From assembly GCF_024139115.2 (NCBI RefSeq), contig NC_085140.1, positions 340,194,966-340,258,965 on the forward strand: a stretch of DNA of 64,000 bases, given 5' to 3'. The translations under genes were made by a program, and so were the position numbers. The notes beneath the pieces are model-generated. The model did no database searches, had not been told where the DNA came from, and saw nothing but the letters and a program-made list of their open reading frames with translations. Source of the DNA: Armigeres subalbatus (lineage: Eukaryota; Arthropoda; Insecta; Diptera; Culicidae). Every line of letters starts with the position of its first letter. The first letter of the stretch is position 1. Positions 55,601 to 64,000 of this stretch are shown one piece after another.

Positions 55601-57960
55601 CGGACCTACTATCATTTTTTGAATGAGCATATAGCCTTCCCGTTACATCTTGGTGTACCAGAAAGGTAACAACGATTCAAAAGACGGGAAATTGAAATAC
55701 TTAGAAAGCTATCCCTTTTTTACATCTTCGAAAACAGTTTTCTTTATACTCATCTTATTCACTTATGTTATACATCTTATAGGCATCTAATAATCATAAA
55801 ATTACAAATCATAATAAAGGTTCTTCCAAACCAACACTATGCGACTGTTGCTATAGCTGGCAGTTTGACCCTTTGGTAAGGAAGCGTCAATGCAATACAG
55901 CCAATAAAATCGCAACGACAGTAACAGTTCAGTGCAACCCTGAAGCTTCTCATTCCCATAAAATCTATAGGAGAAATCTCTAAAATACGTAAAATATGTA
56001 AGCATTTAGTGATCTATCACCTCCAATCGTCGCTTTTTGTAGTTACATGCATAACTATTTACGATGTGCAACATATCTTTAAAATATTTCTCCTACAATA
56101 TCACTCAATTTATGAATGTTCCAAAGCATTAAAATACAATATTTCTTGATAAATAGTAGGCTCATATTTACAAACACGATGATTTTGCTCAATGCTACAT
56201 GTAGGCACCATTTCAAAACAAATCTCCGTTGTGTTCGTTGTGTACTATATCAAATACAAATATGCATAGAGTACAGACCCTTCTAAGGAAATTTTGACTT
56301 TTGGGTGATTTTATAAACATTCTGCTACTCCTAAATAACTTGACAAAACTATTTGTGCGATCTGCACGAAGAACTGGTTGTCAGAATTAGCCGAAACCCT
56401 GTGATGAAGTGTACTGATGATTATGAGGGTTTTTAAATTTCGGGTAAATCTTTTATTGGTATGAGTATCGACAAGTATGTGTATGTTGTTATTGTTTACG
56501 TTTAGGTATATTGTATGTTGTTAAGGTTTCCGGGACATTCTCAAATGATTTTGAACGCGTATCCAGTTTATTAGGTTGGTTTTTGTTTTTATGACATTGG
56601 TTTTTATCTCTAAGGTGATGGGACATACTCAAACTGATGAGGAAAGCTAAGTAGATTGGACGAAGTAGATGTTGGAAAAATGCTTATAAAAAGACAATGT
56701 AAGCCACCCACAAAGCGTTTGTGACGAACTTCATGAGTTTATGTAGCTGTACTCAAATTAGACCGTTACATATCTATTCACACGAGATCCGGAACTGTTT
56801 CCGAAACAAATGTACTGTGCACCATTTATGGAGATAAAAGACGGATTTGTAAACAAGTTAAATGAAGTCGAGCTACTGTTTTCTGTGACAAATTGACACC
56901 ACCACAAATTCTGTCTTAAATAGTCACAGCTTAGGAATCTAGAAAATAATGGTACAATAATTAAAATATCAACAGAGTCATGCAAATATATAATAGTTAT
57001 GATCTCTTAATCTGATTCACACAAAGATAAATCACAGTTGTAAATAGCTAAGTAAACAGTAACTAATTGAACCCACTTTTCAGATTCTTCAAACTCTAGA
57101 GTGAACCAAGGTAAAGCAAAAACCTTTAAAACGCCCCCTATACCCTTGGCTTGACTCTTCATTTGCATAAAGTGAAGCACGGCAAAAATGGTGTCACACA
57201 CGGAGCGTCCGTTCTCAATATCTAATCTGCCGCGATGGTCAAAATGTCAAATTATCCCATCTACCTCAAAAATGGCACGAAGATCTTCCATACGCATAGC
57301 TATACGGCCTTCTATCCATACATAATCCCCTGTATCTTATATGTTTTGGAATTTTCTAATGAAAAGCAAACCAATTCCTCGACCCTCTCTGCTGATGCTA
57401 CTTCTTCAAACGGGCGGGTGCTGCCTGCCTACCTTATACATACATTATTTCCGAAAGCTCCCAAAATTGCCAAAACATAATGCCCACAGACACACGTGCT
57501 GCCACCATCAACGTACGGGCACTCACACTTTTTCGCGGTTTAAAAGACAAGCTTTTTCGATGCGCATACGCAATACACCACCCGACCCAACCCAACCCAG
57601 CCAGCGAGAGCGCTCTGAAGTGTCTCACCGTGACTGATCCAAGCCTTTTTGGTGCCACATGGGCGCGCTATTTGCTATGCCACAGTACCTACCTGAGGGT
57701 GTGTGCGAGTGGTGGATACCTACTTATCGTGCACTCGAGAAGTGAGGAGGAAAGTGGAGGAACAGGGCATTCGGGAAAGCTTGCTGCCGAGGCCGAGGAG
57801 TGTATTTAATATTACCGATCGATATTCCAAATAAATGTTTCGTTGTTGGTACAAGTGGACAACTGCTAGCTTTTTTGTAGCTGTTCCAATCTTTAGCAGT
57901 GTGAATCTCAGTACAGGAAATGTTGACGATAGGGTGGTTATTAGGATGCCAATAGAATGT
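55601..57960. other. No recognised gene
   Basis: AT-rich except 57480-57790, which is GC-richer (CACCCGACCCAACCCAACCC, GAGAGCGCTC). Overlapping frames of 75-109 codons there are not recognised; a regulatory or 5' region of a host gene is possible but unsupported. Confidence 0.35.
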
Positions 57961-58640
57961 ATTGGAAAAAAAGTCATCCAATTTCAAAAAACGACATTGC
58001 TCACAGTCACAAGTTCCATTATCCCAAAATATGACCCAATGCAAAATTTGAGCTCAATCGGACATGATTTAAAGGTGCCTAAAATTCATCAAAGTTTTGA
58101 AAATTTTACCCATGAAAATTTCCCCTAAGGGGGGTTAAAGGAAAAGTCGAAATCGTTTTTTTGTGTTTGATGCCAAATGACTTAGAAATGCATGAAACGT
58201 CGAGATCTGATCCTATTAAAAAAAAAATAAAAAAAATCGGTTTTTTCTCTTAGAACATTTTTGGGAAAAAATTTGTTCATCGAATTTTAACACCGGACGA
58301 TACGCAAACGTTTTTGTAGCCAAAAGTAACCCCCAATGCAAAATTTTCAAAATTAATCAAATCTTTTTTTTTCTCACAGAGGGGATTTTTTTTTTGTTTT
58401 TTGATGCCAAAGGACTCAAAATGCATGAACTTTAAGAATAATTTTTATGAAAAAAAAAATCGACTGTTTTGGGACTTCAAAAATTTCTTATGACGAAAAA
58501 AATGTTTCATCGAATATAAAAACCGGACGTTACGCAAGCATTTCATAAGACCTAAAATATGGCCCTATGCAAAATTTGAGCTCCATCAGACATGTTTTGG
58601 GGCTGCTCAAAATTTTCAATTTTGTGTAACTTTGAAAACT
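57961..58640. repeat. Tandem duplication, about 230-bp period
   Basis: The series TTTTTTGTGTTTGATGCC, ATGCATGAA, AAAATCG, TTCATCGAAT, ACCGGACGATACGCAA, then CCAATGCAAAATTT occurs at 58160-58340 and, with changes, at 58388-58580. A partial third copy of the end lies at 58033-58130. No gene. Confidence 0.7.
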
Positions 58641-58794
58641 TGCCTAATCAGTACGTTTTGACAGTTGTGTAACCAACATGTTTGGGAACGAGAACAAAGG
58701 GTACCGTAGCGACAGTCGCCCTCTATGGTTTATTACCTCTATTGTTCAGACACTCAACGCAGCTCACGGGAATTTCTCTCTAGTTTCATCCCCT

Positions 58795-59115
58795 GACTTC
58801 AATATGGGCTTGGTAGTCATATGGCTATTGCTTCTGCCTCATACGCAGAAAGTCGGGGGTGCAATCCCAGGCTCTTTCTATTTTTCTAGTTTGTATCTTT
58901 CTTTAAATTTCTCATGTTCTCTAACAATCGCTTGAATTGGAAACGGACTTCCATAACGTTTCCTTTGTGTCAGTAAAAGCTAGAGTAGGAAATGAGCAAG
59001 AAAAAGCTAATTTCCTACATCCAATTAGAAATTCATCGCTTTCATATTATCACAACGCCAATTCGTTAACCAAGACGAACCTCTGCCCTTCAAACCTATT
59101 CCAAAATAAAAAAAA
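58795..59115 (+). mobile_element. SINE with tRNA-Met-like head, copy 2
   Basis: Plus strand. The head at 58805-58872 has a D-arm-like GGCTTGGTAGTCATATGG, an anticodon arm TCTGC-CTCATAC-GCAGA (7-nt loop, anticodon CAT) and a B-box region GGGGGTGCAATCCCAGG. The body ends with CATCCAATTAGAAATTC, CAATTCGTTAACC, AGACGAACCTCTGC and an A-rich tail near 59105. It shares body and 3' end with 14535-14800. Confidence 0.7.
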
Positions 59116-59353
59116 ATCCGCTTGAACTCGTGACAAGGCAGAGGTATATTCGGCTTGCAGTGGGCGAGTGATTGCATCATCATTTTCTTACCCTTTCCAA
59201 CATTGACTTGCATCCTGATGTGACAGGCGGGAGTGTGACCTAACAAATTATATCACCAGTTCTTGTACATTAAAGATGAATGCTAGTCCCAAGCAAACAG
59301 CCTTTCAACCACCCACCTAGCCCCCACCCTTTCACTGGAGGTGAAGCGTTACC

Positions 59354-59659
59354 TTAAGTGAAATTTAAACGGATTATGCAAGCACTTTCCCCATCTCGAG
59401 CTGCTCGCCAATAGTAGTTAACCTTGGATCTTTTGCGTTGGGGAGGTCTCGTATCCGCATCCTCTATAGACTGCTCGCTCGGAGGAAAATATTCCGCCAC
59501 TTGGTTTCGACTTCGGTTTTGTGGGAAATCCTGTTCGACATCATCAAAATCAGCGTCGACATGCCAGACGTAAGGATACGACGCAAACTGAGAAACCAAT
59601 CGCATCTCAGCCTGTTTTCCTGAGTTGACCAGGAGCCGAGATGGTGCCCACGCTACCAT
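59354..59659 (-). CDS. Unrecognised open frame, possible host exon or small protein
   Basis: 101 codons from an ATG on the minus strand. Composition is protein-like rather than repeat-like: a hydrophobic/aromatic part (SQFASYPYVWHVDAD), an acidic stretch (DADFDDVEQDF), then a basic segment (PPQRKRSK). No family recognised. On the plus strand of the same region a frame ends at AAG|GTAAGT (59760/59761), a perfect 5' splice consensus, so a plus-strand exon is an alternative. The two readings are mutually exclusive and neither is proven. Confidence 0.25.
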   Translation of the reverse strand: MVAWAPSRLLVNSGKQAEMRLVSQFASYPYVWHVDADFDDVEQDFPQNRSRNQVAEYFPPSEQSIEDADTRPPQRKRSKVNYYWRAARDGESACIIRLNFT

Positions 59660-59872
59660 CCCGCATATCAGCTGCCTTCCGGGGTCCGAGCTCTCAGATG
59701 ATGGTCTGAAGTGGCTCGAAGAGCTAGAAGAAAGACCATCTACCCAACCATTCCCTCAAGGTAAGTTAAGTGCCTTGTGTAGGAAACACCGAATGTATAT
59801 GAAATAAAAATAAATCAAAATCGAGTTACGACACCTTGGAGGTTTATAGGGGAAAACAACCTCAGTGTCAAA

Positions 59873-60029
59873 TCTCGCTTAACTTTTCAAAAGGACCTAA
59901 GTAACATTTTTTTCATGAATTAATTTGAATACAGCAATCAATAGCTTTGATGTTGTTCTCTTGATTGCGCTATTCAAATTAATTCATGAAAAAATGTTAC
60001 TTAGATCCTTTTGAAAAATTAAGCGAGAA
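59873..60029. mobile_element. Palindromic MITE (157 bp)
   Basis: TCTCGCTTAACTTTTCAAAAGG and CATGAATTAATTTGAATA pair almost perfectly with TATTCAAATTAATTCATG-type and CCTTTTGAAAAATTAAGCGAGA sequences. The unpaired centre is about 35 bp. Non-coding. Confidence 0.88.
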
Positions 60030-60223
60030 ATCATCATAAGAGACTTCTGGTTCCCCCGAATCGCTAACACCCATTCACCAATCTCGTGTACGGTACTTAC
60101 AATTACTCTTTCTAGGAGCAACTGGAAATTCTTAGTTCCTGATGAAGATTGGCAACCAATGCTGAATCGTCACCCCTCCCTAGTAAAACTTGTCAATCAT
60201 CTATGGAACCACCTAAGGCCTAA

Positions 60224-60286
60224 GGCCGTTTGGCATAAATGTCGTTTGGCATAATGTCGTTTGGCATAACGGCCGTTTGGCATGAT
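60224..60286. repeat. Minisatellite, CGTTTGGCATAA words
   Basis: Four copies of the same word class as 5571-5676 (here GTCGTTTGGCATAA). No inverted partner nearby. Confidence 0.85.
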
Positions 60287-60525
60287 AGCTGTGTAATCAC
60301 CGATTTCAGAGCTTATGCATAATATGTTCAATTATTTATAATTATTATCGCTTGAACATTATAAAATAGATGTTATGAACTGTTTTGGTTTGAATTAAAG
60401 ATTGTGTTATGCACTTTTTGGGCGACCGTACCTCTGTCACACACGGATAAACAACGCAGTTAGAGCATCTCCACCGTGCGGGTGCTAAACGATTTGGAAA
60501 CAACAATTCGCAGAATATATCGACG

Positions 60526-61265
60526 TCTGCCTGTGATCACTGTGCGAGACCAGATAAGGAGGATTCCATCATTTGTATGGCTTTTTGCGAAAAAGTGTTC
60601 CACCTGAAATGTACAGCTTTGCCGACGACGCCTACGAAGCTCAACAAGCCATTTGTGAAGATTGTTCATGAAAGCTCAAACCTTGTGTGGATGAGCGATG
60701 AGTGTGCGAAGTTGATGAAGATGATGTGATTCGAATCGGCCGTCTCGTCATTAGGTGACGCAATCAATGCGATCACTGAAAGACAAGAATCTGTTCATAA
60801 CGAGATCACGAAGCAACTGGCTAGACAAGGACAAAACAGATCGCGCAACTCTCGAAACGCATCTCGCCATCGGCTCCGACTAGAGCACCAGGCAGTTTTC
60901 GACAACCCCCCTCGCAACCTCCGTCGAAAAGACGTCTTGATGATGACGTGGCTAACAATCTGCAGATTCTTAGAACTAAGATCGTGACTGAAGCCAGTGT
61001 AATCACTATTCCTGAACCCGTCGAGTTGTTTTGGGTTTACCTCTCTCGTATCCATCCAAGCGTTGAACGAGAAGTGGTAGAAAAAATAGTAAACAAATGT
61101 CTGCCGGGTGCAGATACTGTTAAGGCCGTTCCGCTGGTACGACTAGGAGCTGACACGAGTCGTATGACCTTTATCTTGTACAAAATCGGAATCGATCCAA
61201 GGTTCCGCGAAATGGCATTAAATCCCGATGCTTGGCCTAAGGAATTTTCGTTCCGGGAGTTCTAG
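60526..61265 (+). pseudogene. CR1-like LINE ORF1 (PHD-type finger protein, broken)
   Basis: The plus frame from about 60526 has CDHC, then CMAFCEKVFHLKC and later WMSDEC: a PHD-like finger (C-x2-C, C-x3-C, H-x2-C) whose last W-x-C cysteine is replaced by serine. A stop follows at about 60727. After a run of polar residues and a frame change near 60940, EPVELFWVYLSRIHPSVERE and later MTFILYKIGIDPRFREMALN, WPKEFSFREF (about 61010-61260) match the conserved C-terminal region of PHD-bearing ORF1 proteins of mosquito CR1-group LINEs. Such proteins bind nucleic acid in the retrotransposon particle. Broken by one stop and at least one frameshift. Confidence 0.7.
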
Positions 61266-61955
61266 GATCGTTGCTCAAAAAACGTGTGGCTACCCCGTCC
61301 GGACACTCTTATGAACATGATCTCCGACGAAATTAGAACATCACTGTTTTCGATTCCTGCGTCCAGAGTAAATTTGAATTGCTAAACTCTAGTACCCTCC
61401 GGCGCATCCTGTTACCTGTAATATCGCACTGTGAATTGATCCATTCTCTCCGTTCTTGTACGCCAGAACGCACTGCCTGTCGCCCTGTAGGAGACCCGGA
61501 ACCACTCGATTCAGTCCCGCTAGCTACTTCCTGCCTGCCTGCCATTCGCACTGTTTCCTGCCCTCAGAGTCGTTCTGGCTCTGCTATCGAGTTTGGTGTA
61601 GGGGTCTCCCAACCACCTTTCTCAGGCAAGTATGCAATCCGTGACAATATTTCTTCGCCTGATCCTCTCCCGTGATGCAGTTTCGACCAGAACATTTTTT
61701 ACATCCGAGGCTACTGTCAATCATTAGTTATCTCCGCAACCGGGACGCATTGTGAAAAGCATTATGGAAGTCCCCGACTCCTCTAGCTCAGTTCTGCATT
61801 CTGCTGCCTGCGGTCACCTTAGTCGTCCTGGTCCTGACGCTAGCTGCAGATCGGATGTCTTCCAGCTTACGACGACAAGCAAGTACAATCAAGTTTTCGT
61901 TTCTCGCACGTCTGATGCCGATCCACTTTACAGTATCCTGTGCTCCAAAAATCTA
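61266..61955 (+). other. CR1-like LINE, region between ORF1 and the endonuclease
   Basis: GC-richer than the rest of the window. Overlapping plus frames (61379-61675, 61752-62111) lack known motifs. Probably the ORF1/ORF2 junction and the N-terminal part of ORF2. Confidence 0.45.
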
Positions 61956-61956
61956 C

Positions 61957-62064
61957 GAGCTGATTCCGCTATATGGCATACCTCTGGGAATCCTCGCCAC
62001 ATGCAGCTACGTGCTGATTCCGCTATATGGCATACCTCTGGGAATCCTCGCCACATGCAGTCCG
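61957..62064. repeat. 54-bp in-frame tandem duplication inside the LINE
   Basis: Two copies of a 54-bp unit (GCTGATTCCGCTATATGGC, ATACCTCTGGGAATCC, TCGCCACATGCAG) starting 54 bp apart, with one or two differences. 54 bp is 18 codons, so the frame is kept. Confidence 0.9.
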
Positions 62065-63297
62065 ACATATTCATCTACTACCAAAACGCATTCGAACGTT
62101 GGAGGAATTAACGGCCTTCTGGACGAATATCGACTAGATGTTCTGGATCAGAACTACGACGTCATAGTGTTTACTGAAACCAGGCTTGATTCTCAAACTA
62201 CTTCGAGCTACGTTTTAGAGCCGGCTACGAAGATTTTCGCTGTGATCACAACACGACGAATAGCAGGAAAACTACCGAAGGTGGCGTACTTGTTGCAGTT
62301 AACTCCAGCTTGAAAGCAAAAATGGTTGAGGGCGATTCTTGGAACACCGTTGAGCAAGTATGGGTTTTCAGCTTGGTGACAGGCAACTATTCCACTGGGC
62401 AGTGTACATCCCTCCGGATCGGACTCGTGACTTGGATCTCACTGACACACACTGCCTATCTGTATATTGTGCTTCAGATATGGCCGCGACTTGTGATGAG
62501 GTTGTGATTTTGGGCGACTTCAACCTAACGAGCGGCTTCTTCTGTCCGGATCTTCAAAGCTCCACGTTCCATGCAGGTGCCGTTAAACTTCTGGATAACT
62601 ACAGTATCGCAACTCTGGACCTCTGCTTAGTGAGTCTGTTTGGCTCCTGCACCCTTAGTTAAGGATGTTGCTCATCACCGCCCTTTAGTGATTGCCGTCG
62701 AAGATAATGTTTTGCGTGATTTCTTCAACACCTCAGCCGTGGTGTTGTACGATTTCAACAAGGCGGACCATCGCAATATTACTGGAGTGCTATCAAATAT
62801 GGATTGGGAACACATTCTTGATCCAGTAGACAATAATTCTGCTGCAGAAAATTTTTCTTACATCATGGTGTACATCATCGACAGGCATGTCCTAAAAAAG
62901 TCCGTTCGATTTGACTCTCGGATCCCGTGGATGACGAATGCTATCCGGTCGCTGAAAAGGTGCAAGAAAGCTGCACTCAGAAGTTACACGAAACACCGTA
63001 CGTTGCCACTCAAATTCCACTATGACTCAACCACGAGTAAAAGCGGATCAGTCGTTATCATTTCCTACGCTACCAAAGAGGGATACAGCGACGACTAAGA
63101 TCTCATCCAAAGTCCTTTTGGAGCTACGTAAATGAACAGCGCAGAGACTTGATTTTCATCGTCCATGGTATTCAATAGTGCATCTGCAAGCACCCAACAA
63201 GGTATATGCAACATGTTCTCAGTTAAATTCAGTGTGTTTGAAGACGAACAACTACCTGTTGATGTCGTGACCACCGCTGCCAGCAACGTCCCATTAA
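62065..63297 (+). pseudogene. CR1-like LINE ORF2, endonuclease and linker (broken)
   Basis: In order: DIFIYYQNA (about 62070), YDVIVFTETRLDSQ (about 62155-62195, the catalytic ETW-type glutamate), VAVNSSLKAK (about 62295), VYIPPDRTRDLDL (about 62400), VVILGDFNL (about 62500-62526, catalytic GDFN) and APLVKDVAHHRPLV (about 62650-62690, the terminal SDH-type block, here AHH). Then IPWMTNAIRSLKRCKKAALR (about 62925-62990) is the usual EN-RT linker (PWxxxxLxxLxxxKxxxxR). Several frameshifts and stops. The frame runs into the MITE at 63298 and continues at 63697. Confidence 0.85.
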
Positions 63298-63688
63298 TAG
63301 GGATGGGAAAAATCAAATTTTCGAAAAATCGAGAATGATCAAACTCACCCGCGATTTTCCTTTTAAATTATCAAGTGATAAAAACTCGCCGGCGATTAAA
63401 AATCGTTTGAAAATCGTATCTTGATTTAAAGCATTTACCATTACATTTTGAACTATTTTTCATTCTACCATGAAACCATAACGCCAAATAGAAGATGTAA
63501 CGGGACTGTTGACAATTAGCTGATATTATTGAAGATTAATGATAGAATGAAAATTCTGTGTTATTATGGTTTGAGTACAAAATTTGAGAAGTTGTCGCCG
63601 GCGACAACTCGTCTTCTGTTTTCACGTGAAAACTTTTCACATGAAAAATGCAATCATGATCGTCTGATAATGATTAAGCACAACACTG
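63298..63688. mobile_element. hAT-type MITE (391 bp) inserted in LINE ORF2
   Basis: Ends TAGGGATGGGA and (inverted) CAGTGTTGTGC fit the hAT terminal pattern YAGNGNTGNGN. The flanks CCCATTAA (63290-63297) and CCCATTAT (63689-63696) give a 7-of-8 match for the 8-bp hAT target duplication. The interior contains the perfect palindrome GTTGTCGCCGGCGACAAC (about 63592-63609). No transposase. Confidence 0.85.
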
Positions 63689-63696
63689 CCCATTAT

Positions 63697-64000
63697 CGAA
63701 TCAATTGCTCAATGATATCGAGGTGAATATCGAAGCCATCTCAAGAACGATGTCTAAGCTTAAGATTTTATCTAAGCCTGGTCCTGACGGTGTTCCATCG
63801 ATGATTCTCAAAAAGAATATTACCTGTCTGCTCGAACCCCTTCTCCTGTTATTCCAACTCTCTCTATCCAGCGGCACATTCTCATCTTGTTGGAAGACTG
63901 CAGATATGTTTCCGGTCTACAAAAAGGGGAGTAAGCGTGATGTGAACAACTACCGGGGTATCACATCGCTTAGTGCTATAGCGAAGCTTTTTGAACTGGT
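63697..64000 (+). pseudogene. CR1-like LINE ORF2, start of reverse transcriptase (cut by window end)
   Basis: After the MITE the frame reads SKPGPDGVPSMILKK, FQLSLSSGTFSSCWK, DMFPVYKKGSKRDVNNYRGI and TSLSAIAKLFEL. These are RT blocks 0-1: the GPDG loop, the WK...PVxKKGxxxxxxNYRGIxxL motif and the start of the next helix. It is open over all 300 bp shown and continues beyond the window. If the MITE and one target copy are mentally removed, the frame joins that of the upstream linker. Confidence 0.9.

Noticed and set aside
58805..58872. Functional tRNA-Met gene
   Set aside because: The anticodon arm is good, but the D arm and acceptor are not tRNA-like and a body with an A-rich 3' end, shared with 14535-14800, follows. 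SINE preferred.

Overview
The window looks like a repeat-dominated, intergenic-type stretch of an Aedes mosquito genome. The main evidence is a complete SINE at 23422-23711 that I recognise as Feilai (tRNA-derived head, tail ending ATGCCAATAAGAAG), with an 11-bp target-site duplication. Mosquito-style BEL/Pao, CR1-like, RTE-like and Penelope-like retroelement pieces, many TA-target MITEs and AT-rich spacers agree with this. I found no intact host protein-coding gene. Almost every long open frame is a by-product of satellite periodicity.

Layout. 1-4950: a 24-bp satellite (A) in which each monomer is a 7-bp stem/6-nt loop hairpin, interrupted by a LINE 3' scrap. 5571-6635: a fold-back of minisatellite arms around three 52-bp repeats, followed by a homopurine tract. 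7765-9050: repeat segments and a long-TIR element. 10400-14400: a second 24-bp satellite (B), built from two 12-bp words, with a MITE and a 9-bp minisatellite before it. 14540-17465: a tRNA-Met-like SINE, a half MITE and a decayed BEL/Pao element. 19696-22020: a MITE and a decayed LINE RT. 22268-23040: a LINE RNase H on the minus strand. 23057-25525: a giant palindrome carrying Feilai in one arm and the empty site in the other. 26040-26951: an RTE-like RT and a Feilai tail. 27623-29148: a minisatellite and a 1.4-kb homopyrimidine tract. 30803-31790: a fold-back minisatellite around a fully palindromic MITE. 32200-32800: a LINE endonuclease fragment. 35890-39000: a TIR element, then a Penelope-like element split by a TA-flanked MITE. 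40140-48730: many MITEs, some nested. 47380-55600: dispersed, diverged satellite-B-like DNA, including an inverted, circularly permuted duplication. 57900-60290: tandem repeats, a second tRNA-Met-like SINE, a MITE and a minisatellite. 60526-64000: a CR1-like LINE (PHD-type ORF1, endonuclease, start of RT) interrupted by a hAT-type MITE and running off the window.

These parts do not form a pathway. The window reads as layered insertions, with nesting and target-site duplications giving relative ages. The features most likely to have biology of their own are the hairpin-rich satellites and the long palindromes, which could feed small-RNA pathways if transcribed. That is inference; nothing here shows transcription.
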